Assembly (NCBI RefSeq): GCF_027887165.1
Contig: NC_077233.1
Span: 231,345,372 to 231,409,371, forward strand
DNA: 64,000 bases
Direction: 5' to 3'
Origin: Monodelphis domestica
Lineage: Eukaryota > Chordata > Mammalia > Didelphimorphia > Didelphidae
Numbering within the stretch: position 1 is the stretch's first letter; each line of letters begins with the position of its first letter. Below, piece after piece: positions 42,565-55,800 of the stretch. The notes beneath the pieces are model-generated. The model did no database searches and was not told the origin of the DNA. It saw nothing but the letters and a program-made list of their open reading frames with translations. Both the position numbers and the translations under genes were made by a program.

Positions 42565-45500
42565 GTGAGTGTTACCCGGAGTCCTGGGTTTCTCTCCTCT
42601 AACATGACAATCTGACAGGCAATCAGGGTGGGAGGAGGAAATGGCCGTGGGGATGTCAGGGGTAGCAGACTATTACTATGGATCATGGGGAACTATAGTC
42701 TGAAGTTTACTTAGGAACATCAAGCTAGTTCCCCTAGCACTCCTCATATACCAAGAGCCAGATGGCACAGCTGTTTGACTCCATGGAGCATTCTTCCAAT
42801 ATGGCTCCTAAAAGGAGAAGTAAAAGGACAGGAGGTTTAACCTGGGGTGGAGGTAGGAAGTGCTCCAAAGGACTAGTTAGATCATTACAATCTTTGGGTG
42901 GTGTAGTAGGAAGGTCAATGACCAGGGAGTCAGGAGGTTTGGGTTCTAATCTTGAATCCGCCATTAATTTGGTCCAGGTCCCTCCTCCTTTTGGGACTCA
43001 GTGCATTGATAAGATAATAAGAATAGACGATTTACTAAGATCTCTCTTGACTGATTCTATGACAATCATTCTGAACCCTAAATATCACTAACTTACATTG
43101 AGGAGATATATGTGAGAGTTAGTGATACTAGAACCCTCAATGGTTCGGTCATCTATTAGCATATGAAACCTTTCTTTAAGTCCATCTTTTCATCTGGTAC
43201 CACCTGTGGGGGTAAGGGTGGGATAGATTCAGCGAGGTGGTAATGACTTCAGTCATTTCAGACCTGGGTTCCAAGTCCTAGCTTCACTACTGACTTTTTA
43301 GTCAAGTCACTAAAATATTGAGTTTCATTTTTCCTAGCTTTTAAATTAGTGGCTGTATTAAATCCCCTAATTATCTCATCTATCTTTAAGAGTCTCAGTC
43401 TCTTCTACTCCCTTCTTAGGCTTTACCTACTGAAAGATATGTTGATCTTGGCCAACGAATTGGAAATAGGAATCATAGGATTTAGACCTGAAAGGTAATA
43501 TTTATAAAGTACTTAGCAGAGTATCTGCCACATCATAGGCAATTGATAAATATTTGCTGCCTCCCTTCCACCCTCCTTCAAATCCATCCTTTTACAAACA
43601 AGGAAACTGAAGCCCATAGAAGTGGAGTGATTTTCCCAATATCACACATATAATTTACATAGTAAATAAGTATAAAATAAGTCAATATGGTACATAGTGT
43701 TAGAGAAGAGGTCTTGGAATAAGAAGACCTAGATTAAGGCACCACCTTGAAGGCACTGGACCGAGTAAAATTCTAGGCAAGTCGACCTTTCAGGGATTCC
43801 AGGCAACTCAATAAGGAATTCCAGAGAAATGGTACCAATTATATTAATTAAAGGAATTTCCTATACAAGAGACATCACAGGTGCAGGCATCTCTATAACG
43901 TAATTAGACTAAAAGGCAAAATCAGAATTTTGAATCCTGGTCTTTAGACTCCAAACTTAGTTTTGGGGGGTTTGTTTTTTTCTGTAGTATTTTCATTACA
44001 ATTGAAGCCCTGACCTAAAGATCAGAAAGTCATTTGGTCCTGACAATTCTGTGGCCAACCTCATGTTTGTTTAGCTGATGGACATTGCATGAAAAAGAGG
44101 ATGACCCCCCAAGAAATAGAGTTGATTTTATCACAAAGTATCTATTATGTGCCAGATACTGTGCTGGACACTGAAGATAAAAATGCACAGAGTTTATATT
44201 CTAATTGGAGGATTCGTGACAAGGAGAGATAAATATACATGAAAGTATATACAAAATAAATATAAAGAGAAAATGCAAATAAATTCAAGATACAAGGTAG
44301 TTTGGGAGGAAGGGTATTAGCAATTAGGGAGAAGGGAAATCCAGAAAAGTGAGCCAACTAGCCTGAAACCAATCAGCCATAGCAACAAAAAGCTAAAATA
44401 AGCCTGTTTTATCCCTCTATTAGGTTCAGCAGACATTCTCTTATCTAGTTCCTATGGACTAGAATGTGGAGAATCAGGGCCATGTTTTGATCCCTGCAAT
44501 AACCACACGACACTTTCTGAGCCCTGGAGAAGCATGGACCAAGAGAGTAGCAAGAAGATATGTGATGTCTTTAAAGAAGGCTGGTACCGGTTTTCTGGTC
44601 CAGGTGGGGTACGGATACCAGAGAAGTGTGTGCCAGTCAATAGATGTGGCACAGATTCCCCTATGTGGCTGAATGGGACCCACCCATCAAAAGAGGAAGG
44701 TATTGTTAGTCGAAATGCCTGTGCTCACTGGAGTGATAATTGTTGCCTCTGGAGCACAGAGGTGAAGGTGAAGGCTTGTGAGAGAGGATTCTATGTCTAC
44801 AAGCTAAATGGAACTCCTGAGTGTGATCTGGCATACTGTACAGGTGAGTGGTTGGAAATTGGGTGGCTAGGGACAAGATCACCAACAACCCCTCTGCCTA
44901 TTTGACTTTCTCTTCTCCTCCCCACCCTCTGTAGACCCCAACACTACTGATACAACAGAGCCGGAGACAGAATGTGATCTCCAGTGTCCCCCTCAAGAGG
45001 AATGCCGAGTTGTCAATGGCACCCAAGGCTGTTACTGTAGACAAGACCTCAACATTTCTGGTAGGTGCAAATAGGGCAAAGTTGATGAGGAACCATCATT
45101 ATTTGTCTATGTTGGGCATAGGCGGAAACTGTATACTATAAATAATAAGGTGGTGGTGGTTGGAAAGAGTTGGAGGCGCATTATAACATAATATAGCTTT
45201 GGGGTCAAAGCAAGATAGACTAATCAATTAGTCAAGCAAGGAGCATTTATTAAATACATACTGGATACTAGGCTAAGAGCTGATGATGCCCCCCTCCCAA
45301 AAAAGTAGAAACACCATTTCTGTCCTCAAGGAGCTCACATTCACAACATGCAAATTACTCAACAAATAATAGTAGTATTTGTGTAGCACTTATAATATTA
45401 TGGCATTTGATTCTCACAACAACCTTGTGATATAGGTACTATTATACTTCCCATTTTAAAAATGAAGAAACTGAGGCTGAAATGTTAGGCAGTAGAGTTG

Positions 45501-46736
45501 CCCAGGATCACATAGAATCTGAGACTGGATTTGAATTCTCTAACCACTGTACCACTTACAGAGTAGATAGAAGGCAACCTCAGAGGGGAAGCACTGGGGG
45601 AGGAGGGGAAGGAAGGAGCAATGACACAGAGAGACTTTTTGTAGGAGGGGGGATTTGAATTGAAGTTTGAATGAAACCAGGGAAGTTAAGGCAGAGGTAG
45701 AGAGAGAAGTTTCAAGGAATGGAGATTAGCTGGTACAATGGCACATAGTTGGGAGATGCAGTGTGTTCAAGAGGGAGAGGAGCTGAATTGCAGAGTACGT
45801 AGAGGGAATTAAAATGTAGGAAGTTGGGAAAAATACTGAAGTATCAAGTTATAATGGGCTTTAAATGACCAATAAATTTTATATTTGAACATAGAGGTAA
45901 TAGGGAACCAGCGAATTTTATTGAGCAGTGGAGGTGGCATGGTCAGACCTATGTTTGTAAGTAAATCTCTTTGGAAACCAAGTGGACAATAGACAGGCAA
46001 GTATATTATTAACAGTTCAGGTGGGCAGGATAAGGTTGTCCAGGATCAGGCACTCTCCCACCCACGCAAGATCTTCAGGAAGAGAAACCCAGAGGCAAGT
46101 TCAGTTGTTCCTACAATCCCAGGCAGCTGTACTGAACCAAATTTGGCTTTACAGCTCTCATTATCACTTGCAGTTTGAGGAATCTGAGGCAAATGAAATC
46201 AAATGGTTTGTTCTGGATCACACAGCCAGTAAATGTTTGAGTTCAGGTCTTCTTGACTTTCAGGACTGGTGCGCTCTCCACTGCACCACCTAGCCACCCC
46301 TGTTTGTACCTAGTTGTCTACATATAGTCTCCCTGATTAGACTGTCAACTCCTTGAGAGTAGGGACTGGGTTTTTTGCCAATCTTTCCATTCTCTGCCCT
46401 TAGTCCAGTGCCTGGCACATAGCAGGTGCTTAATAAGTATTAACTGAGAGTATTTACTAAGAGAGCCCAAAATGAGCCAAAGCAAAAATATCTAGGTCAT
46501 TTCCAAATGTACAGGGCCATTGGAGTCCTTGTAAACAACGCTGAAATAATAGCAACAACCCTCCAGAGGACAACCATGGTGACCAATGGCATCCCTGTGG
46601 GACACAACTAGATAATCCCAGACTTGTGGGAAAGCATTCTAGCTTGGCCCTAACCTACACACTGGTGGCTCCCACCTGCCAGCCTGGCTGGAAGTCCAAT
46701 TCCCCTTCATTTTAATGCCTTCTCTCTCTGTTGATT

Positions 46737-46802
<66 letters not shown>

Positions 46803-49800
46803 ATGCATAGTTCTTTTCATGTTGTCTCTCCCAGTAGAGGGTGAAGATCCTTGAACCTGTGTGCAGGGACTTTTATCTTTCTTTGTATTTTTGCTGCAAT
46901 GCCCAGTTTCCAGAGTAGAGTAGATGCTTAACAAATATTTATTTACTTGATTTTATTGACCGACACATGCATGGCTTTTCAGATACTGCCAGCTTGCGCC
47001 CTCTACTGCATTGTGGAGCCAATGACATCAAAGTATCCCTGAACAAGTGCCAACTGGAGAGATTGGGGTTCAGGAATGGAGAGGTGATAGCTTACCTCAA
47101 AGACAGTAACTGCACTGGGATTTTGGAGAAGGATGAGGAGAGCTGGCTGTCGGTGGTGAACCCAACAAAGGTTGGAGTATGCGGAACAACTCTGGAGGTA
47201 GGTTTAGTAAAATTCTTTCTTTCCTAGAACATAGAATGGGATCAGAAGAAGACCAAGACCTGTTTCCCACCTTTCTCAAAACTGTATTCTATTTTTTATT
47301 TGGAATAACAACAACCACCCCCTCTCACCCTCAATTCTCCACTAAAAACATGACAATCTACGGCTCAGATCTGCCATATGCCAGATATGTCAATTCTCTA
47401 CTTCAGGGAAATAATAAATAATCCTTTTTCTTTGTCAGTTCCTTCATGAATGAGGTCTTTATGAGCTTGAGCCAGCCCAATTTTTTTTTTGTCAGCAGAG
47501 TGTTTCTAGAGACATTAAAAAACAACAACCTTATCTTCTGTCTTAAAATTGATATTAAGTATCAGTTCCAAGGCAGAAGAGAAGTATGGACTAGGCAACT
47601 AGGGATCAAGTGACTTGCCCAGGGTCATACAGCTAGGAAGTATCTAAGGTCAGATTTGAACCTAGGACCTCCTGCTTTAGGCCTGCCTGGCTCTCTCTCC
47701 ACTGAGCCACCTTTTCTAGAGATATTCCTAAAGCTTGACATTCAACTTTGGTTGGGTTACTGAAATCATTATCTTGCACTAAGATGATAATGATAATAAT
47801 ATGTGCCAGAAAATGTTTTATAACTAGTCTTGGAAAAGAAGGATGTTTGACCTACTGTTGAGTTGAATCTGAATTATTAACATCTTCTACTTTAATTTCT
47901 TAAGTTAAGGCAATCAAAAACCCAATAAATCAAGGTTTGATTTGTAGGGTTTGGGATTTCTGAGGTGTAAATGCTCACTCTCAAAATTTAATAACCAGAT
48001 TTCCAGCTGGTCAAGCTGTCTTTAGCACACATCTAAATTGCTAATATTTATATAGCACTTTAAGGTTTGAAAAGTGTTTTCCATAGATAATCTCACTTAA
48101 TAAAGACCTTACCATATTAATGATTAAAAACTTAGAAATTTATTTTATTTTTTAAAATATTTTTCCATAGTTACATGATTCATTTTCTCTCCCTCCCCTC
48201 TTCCCTTCCTCCTCCTGAAGCTGATAAGCAATTCCACTGGGTTATACATGTGCTATCACTTGATACTTATTTCCATAAAAATATGGAAAATAAAATAAAA
48301 TTTAAATTTAAAAAATTTCCATAAAAATCTTGGAGACCCAGAGAACTTTAAGGAATATGTAGATTAATTCTAGAATTAAATTCGTTCAATTCCCACAAAC
48401 AACATTGATGTTCTTCAAAGTTGAAATGAGAGAGGTTGCTTCTATGAAAAGCAGTAGGATGAGAACACACTTAAAGGAAAATTCAAATCATGGAGAGAAC
48501 AGAGAATTATTCCTGGACTAAGAGTCAGGAGACATGGGTTCTAGTTTGGCTCTGTCTTGGCTTCATTATTTGTTAAATGAAGGAACTATTTTTTATTTTG
48601 TTATTTTATTTTGTTAAATGAAAAGTGACTTCTAATTCTAAAATTCACCATCACCATTTGGTGATGATGAAGATGATGATAATAAAAATAATAGAATTAT
48701 TTTAAGCTCTTTGAGGAACTATATTATCCTTTTACTGGTTGGATTTTATATTCCCCCCTAAAAGTACCAAATAGCATAGATGCATTTTAAAAAGATTAAG
48801 ATCAAGTAAAATGTATTTGCCTTAAAAACTTCTTGAAAAACTTCCTGTTTGAAATAAAGATATAAGCTGAAAGAAATAATCACTGATTGAAATGGAGAAG
48901 GTAAACTGAGGGGAACCCGTTTCTTCAGCAATGAATGCTGTTCTCTGGCTGGCTGTGACTAGAGAGGCTGCTACAGGAACCTAAGGCTGTTTATTTGTAA
49001 TGTAGGTAGAATAGAGAAATGCTGAGGGATGCCACCACACAGGGATGCTGGTACACAAGGGACTACTTATAAGGGACTGCTCTGGGATTTGCTCTGGGGT
49101 TTTGCCTATTGATTTCTACTGATTGCTGATGGATCAATCTATTTCCTATCCTCCTTCCTCCCTCACTCCTTCCCTTAACCAACATCTCCCTTTTGCCTCC
49201 CTCACCTCCCAGATCTTCTTGAAGCCTTTGCTTCTTCCCTCCCTCCTGAGTGAAGTATAAAGATACTCCAGTTGCTTTCTCAGTCAGGGGGATTATTGGG
49301 ATAACAGGATGGGAAACTGAGGTAAGAAGGATGAGGATTTTCCCTAATCTAAATGAGGTAAAATTGAGGGTTTGGGAAGTTACAAGTGGGACTCATAGAC
49401 AGTTAGGGAGATGGAGGACAGCAGCCCTTTCAAAATCTTCTTTCTTCTTCTTCACAAATCAGCCATATCTCTCAGCTTAACCCCAGAAAGAAACAAAGTT
49501 CAAAATCTCTCCTTTTCTCCTGGCCAGATCAACTCTCTTATAGACCATCAACTCAAAAGCTTCTCCCCTGATCAGCTTCCACTGCTCAGAGCCAGAGAAA
49601 CCCAAAAAACCAAATAAGCTTCACAAAGGTCTTTCAGTCAGCCTCAAACCTCCAAGGAGAGAATGTCTCCCAGTCAGAGACAAAGTCCAAAAGCCCCTCC
49701 CCCTATCAGCTTAAGCTGCCACCAACCAGGGACATTCCATTGGAATCTTCTCTTGCATCTTGGTCCACAAGTCCTGCAAAACCTCTCTCTCTTCATGTCT

Positions 49801-49829
49801 CTATCACATGTTGTCCTTTGAGATAAATG

Positions 49830-49871
<42 letters not shown>

Positions 49872-52800
49872 GAAATGCATGCATGCACCCACATATGTCT
49901 CTATGTGATGGTGGGGATGGGGGAAGTATGGAGAGGTGTTTACTCTTCCAAGATGGAAGCATGCCAACTTATAAGAGGAAACAATTATCATAAAACTCAG
50001 TGAAGGTACCTAAAGAACAGTATTTGGGAAATGCTGAAGCTATTTCATTTGTCTAAAAGTAAGGCTAGTAACACAGAATGTTTCCCTTTTCCCTTAAGAG
50101 AAATACAACTCATGCTATCTATAAGAACACCTTAACATTGGCCAAGCAGTTCTTTATCATCAGAGACGACACCATCAACATTGACTTTCAGTGTGCCTAC
50201 CCCCTGGATATGAAAGTCAGTCTCCAAACAGCTATGCAGCCCATTGTCAGGTATGACACTGGAAGAGACGGTGTGGCAATTGGTAAAATCTACCAATATT
50301 TGAGATTGCAATTTAGTGCACTGAGCGGGTGTATAGCATGAATGGCACTCTATAAGCTCATCTTCTCTGGATACAAGAATGTTAGCACTGACCCATTGCC
50401 AAGAGAATATGAGTCAGGGCTCATTTGTGTTTACAGTTGTGTCATTTTTTGATCTGTGACCAATGGCACCCATTCACAATCCTTTTGCACCCATTTTATG
50501 TTGACTAAGATTGAAGAAACAGCTTGAAGCCATGGAATAGATCATTTGAACAGTGTACAGGCATTTATTAAATGTCTGTCACGTTCCCTGCAACAGGCTA
50601 AGTGCTAGAGTTGCAAAGGAGCACAAAAGCTATTCCCTTCTCTTGAGGAGCTCAGTCTAATGGGGTGGCAACATGCAAACAAGTATATACAAACCATATA
50701 TAGGATAAAAAAGGAATAAATAACAGAAGGGAGGCATTAGGATTATAAAGGATGGAAAAAAGGTTTCCCATACAAGGTGAGCTTTTAGCTGTGACTTTAA
50801 GGAAGTGAGGGGCCAGAGAGCATTCTAGCCAGGGAAAAGGCCCAGAGTCAGGAGATAAAGTTCATGGAACAACAGCAGGGAGGCTACTGCCACTGGATCA
50901 AAGAATATGTGGTAGAGTGTACACAATGTAAGGTAGGTCAAGGTTAAATAGCCCATAAGGGGATCAAACTCATAAAACCTTTGCAAGGATCAAAGTCGTA
51001 AAACTGGGGCTTCATTAGCTTTCTGTTTTACCATTGGAGAAAATTGCTTGTATTTCATAAACCTTAAGTATAGTTCAGTGTTATTCCCCTCTCAAATACT
51101 TTGCATATTATAGCTGTCTTTGTGGCTTAACCCCATTTGATTTTAAGCTCCAGGTCACTGATAGAGTATTGTTGAAATTATGTCTTCCTTATCATTGATC
51201 ACAACTGTTTGTGCAGAGTTGGCTTTTAATAAATATTTATTGAATGGATGAAAGATGAAAGGCTGATGTTGCTACCATTGTGGTCTTCTTCTAGTTCTCT
51301 GAACATCAGTGCCACTGGCTCAGGCGATTTCCTGGTGAGAATGGCTCTCTTCCAAGACCAGAATTACACTTCTCCTTATGAAGGTTCCATTGCTGTATTG
51401 TCTATTGAGTCCATGCTCTATGTGGGTGCTGTTTTATATCAAGGGGATACCAGCCAGTTCAACCTACTGCTGAAGAACTGTTATGCCACACCTACTAAAG
51501 ATCAAACTGATCCCCTGAAGTATTTCATCATTAGGAATAGGTATTTGCCACTCAATGGCTAATTGGAGGCAAAACTAAATTTCAGTCACAGTATTTAATT
51601 CCTCCTAGACAGATAACCTTATCATTATCATCTTCACAGCTGCCCAAACATATATGATTCAACCATCAGAGTAGAAGAGAATGGAGTGTCCACAGAAGGT
51701 CGCTTTTCAGTTCAAATGTTTATGTTTGCTGGGAATCATGACCTTGTCTACCTTCACTGTGAAGTTCATCTCTGTGACAATGTCAAAGAAAAATGTCGTC
51801 CAGTAAGTATATCTCGAATATTATTGAATTCTTCTGCAGCACCCACAATCCATGTGCATTTGTAATATGTTATACAAATCATACTAGAGTTATGGGGTCC
51901 TGGTTGTTTGGGGATTTACTAAATCTAAAATAGCTTCAGATAACCATTTTCTTTGGGTGTGTTTAACTTCACATCAGGCTGGGATTCTTTTTTTTTATTT
52001 TTTAGATCACTGAGAAATAAATGAGAAGATACCTTTAACTCATTCCACTAAAGCAGGGATACTATGTGTGGGAAAGGGTTTTTCACATCAGAAAAAGAAA
52101 TGTCAAGCCAAGGGAAAATGGATATTTCATTCATCTTTCATGGCAATCCAGAATAGAGAATTAATTGGAACTGAGAGATGGGAATCAAAGCTGAAGAAAG
52201 TTTACTTACTTGAATAAAGTATATGGGAAAAGGAGGGAGGTAAATGAGGTCTTGTATCATGGGGTGAATTAAGCGAGTGGTCTGGAAGGTATGAATCTAA
52301 ATTTGTTATAAAATGTTGGGGATCCAATTGAGGACACTTTGGGGGCTGATAAAGATAAAAATTCAGACAAAGACACAATATGAACAGCATCCCTGATGAA
52401 GGGAAAGTTACAGTTTTCTGAATAATGGTAGATATATTGAAAGCAGGACTGTTTCCAATGTTAGGGCTGATGGAGTCAGGTGTACATATTAGTTGGAAAT
52501 CTCCAGTTAGAAGCTTATCTAATGGGAATTTTCCTCTCTAACAGTCTTGCTCTGGAATTCAACACCGAAGTGAAGTTACCATCAATCCAGCTCATGTTCT
52601 GGATTTGGGTCCTATTGCCCGGAGAGGTAAAAGAACTTAATGATGATGAGAGTATGAGGTCTTCAATAATATCTTTGGAGGAAAGATTCAATTCACTTTC
52701 TATTTGGTTAATGGATTTTGTGATTGGTGGATTTAGGACATTTCTGGTGATCTTGCAGAGAGCACTTTCAGTAGTAAGGTGGAGAGGGTGGGGACCACAT

Positions 52801-55800
52801 AGTAGGGTTCTAAGGAAAGAGAAGGTGGTGAGGAAATAAGTCATTAAGAGAGAAGATAGATGGGAGGTCAGCTCAAATGAGGATCATGGTTGAAAAAAAA
52901 GGATAGAAGCAACCTAGGCATGTTTGTAGGTGAAGAAGAAGAAAGTGATGATGCAAGAGAGAAGGGTTATTTGATGAAATATATCCTGAAACAAGAAGGG
53001 CAGCTAAAAAGGGTCAGAGAATTCAAGAAAAAGCAATAATCAGATTGGATATTGAGAGGGTAGCTGTATGTTGGGAATACAACCCCAATAGCTTTACCTT
53101 AATATATTTATTAGTTGAGCTTCACATTTTAAATTATTTTTAATTTAGAAAAATTTAAACAATTTTTAATACAAGCTTATCTTCCCACATTCCACAATGT
53201 TTGGCACATAGGAGAGGCTTAATAAATGTCTGTTGGTTGATTCATCAGACATTTATTAAGCCTCTCCTATGTGCCAGACATTGTGCGAGGCATTGGGGAT
53301 ACAGTGATAAAAGTAAAATAATCCATGTCCTCAAGGACCTTACAATTAAATGGGAAAATAATATGTACATACAGAGTTACATACAAAATAAGTATTAGGC
53401 AATTTTGTCATTTTTTGGAGTTAGTGATGAAGGTACCAGAAATTGAGGGAATCAGGAAAGGCTTCATGTAGGAAGAATTGCCTGAGCTAAACTTGAAGGA
53501 AACTAAGGATTCTAAGAGCAGCTTTTAGGAATGCATTCTTGGCCTAGAAGACCATCTGTGCAAAAGCAGAGATGGAAATGAAGTATTTGTGTATGAGTAA
53601 CAGTATGAAGTTCCATGTTTATGCTATAGAGTACATGAAGCCGAGCAATGTGTTTATTACACATTAAGCTTTTCCATGGCAGAAGAAATAGACTGAGGAT
53701 CAACAAAGGAGTGTATATTTGGTTCTTAAAATAACAGGGAGCCCCTGGAGTTTATTGAGCAGAGGGATAGCATGGTCAGATCTACTTTTTAGGTCTTTAG
53801 GAAGATGACTTTATTGACTGTGTGGAGGAGAATGGATTCAAGAAGGCAAGAGACTTGAGACAGGGAGGTCAGTTAGGAGACTACCATAGTCCCGGTAGAA
53901 AATAATTAGGGTCTGACAAGGATAGGGTCTGTATGAGAAGAGAGGAAGTAAAAGATACAAGGAATGTTGTCGAGGTGGCAAGATCGGGCAACTCAATATG
54001 GGGTGAGTGGGAATGGTCTTTCATTACCCTTAACAGAAAGAATACTTGGAGGGAGGAGGAGGAGAAGGGAAACAACAGATGGTCTCTCTGAGTAGGTTTT
54101 GCTTTAAAGCTTTGAGCTGTCTGCCCTCCTGTTGAGATCTAAATGGGATAAACTATTCATTACCCAATCTTTTTCATACTATTACTGTTCAGAAGTAGGA
54201 TGACTCAAGGACTTCAGGACACTCACCTTTATATTCTTGTTAGCAGGTTCCCCATCTCTTCCTGAAGCAAATGGAGTCACCAGGCCCTTAGGTAAGTTAT
54301 TCATTTTACCTTTCCTTCCTTCCTTCCTTCCTTCCTTCCTTCCTTCCTTCCTTCCTTCCTTCCTTCCTTCCTTCCTTCCTTCCTTCCTTCCTTCCTTCCT
54401 TCCTTCCTTCCTTCCTTCCTTCCTTCCTTCCTTCCTTCCTTCCTTCCTTCCTTTCTTCCTTCCTTCCCCTTCCTTCCTTCCTCTTCCTTCCTTCCTTCCT
54501 TCCTTCCTTCCTTCCTTCCTTCCTTCCTTCCTGCCTGCCTTCCTGCCTGCCTTCCTTCCTTTCCTTCCTTCCTTCCCCTTCCTTCCTCTTCCTTCCTTCC
54601 TTCCTTCCTTTCCTTCCTTCCTTCCTTCCTTCCTTCCTTCCTTCCTTCCTTCCTTCCTTCCTTCCTTCCTTCCTTCCTTCCCTCCTTCCCTTCTTCCTTC
54701 CTTCCTTCCTTCCTTCCTTCCTTCCTTCCTTCCTTCCTTCCTTTCTTCCTTCCTTCCTTCCTTCCTTCCTTCCTTCCTTCCTTCCTTCCTTCCTTCCTTC
54801 CTTCCTTCCTTCCTTCCTTCCTCCCTCCCTCCCTTCTTTCCTTCCTTTCTTCCTTCCTTCCTTTCCTCCTTTTCTTTCCTTTTTTCTTTCTTCCTTTCTA
54901 TCATTAACCTCTCCTTCTAGCAGCTATACCTCTCTCATTCTCTATCTTTATCCTTCCCCTCTTTTTTTCTCTCTTCCTTGGCTTTTGTTCCAGGTGTGAA
55001 CAGTAATAAGAAACATAAATATAAGGAAGCCTAGAACCACCCTAAAGCCATAGAATTAGAATATAATAAAAATCACCAAGGAAGCTGGGTGTTTTAGTGG
55101 ATAAAGTGCAGAACATAGAGTCAGGAAGACCTGAGCTCAATTCTGGTGTGCATGACCTTGAGCAAATCACTTAACCTCTGTTCATCTAAGAGGCAGCTAG
55201 ATTGCTCAGTGGATAGAACATTGATCCTGGAGTCAGAAAGGTCAGAATGAGCTGAGTTCAAACTTGATCTCAGAAAGCAAACCTGGGCAAGTCATTTAAT
55301 CTGTGTTTACCATAATTTACTGGAGGAGGATATAGCAAGCCACCCCAATATCTCTGCCAAGAAAACCCCATGGACAACACTGGCCTGCTATGGTCCATGG
55401 GTTCACAAAGAGTTGAACACTATTGAACAACCAAAAATCACCAAACAATAATGGCAACTTGCCAATACATCATTGCTTAACACAGAATACAGCCAAAAGG
55501 ACATGGGCACTATTATTCTTTAAAAGTAATGGTTAAACCTTGGAATGGATGACTGATTTTGCAATCTACTCCTTTGGAGATTTTTAAGGCTGGAAAATCT
55601 TCTCAATAGGCTGGACTACTAGTGCATCTAAAAGACAGAGAGACTGAGTAGATAAGGAATGTGACACAATAAGAAGGGCATAGATGAGGGAGAAGAGACC
55701 TGGGCTTCACATACTAGCTGTGTGACCCAACATAAGTCTCCTCCCTTCTCTGAACCTTAGGTTTCTTACCTATAAAACTAGAGAGTTGTACTAAATGGTG

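Noticed and set aside
42762-43091. 109-codon open frame in the first GP2 intron
   Set aside because: No family resemblance, no splice support, and partly built from a SINE-like fragment (GGTTTGGGTTCTAATCTTG).
54237-54920. Long open frames on both strands (Phe-Leu-Pro-Ser or Lys-Glu-Gly-Arg repeats)
   Set aside because: Pure translation of the (CTTC)n microsatellite inside a GP2 intron; only the first 18 or so codons overlap GP2 exon 9, in a different role.
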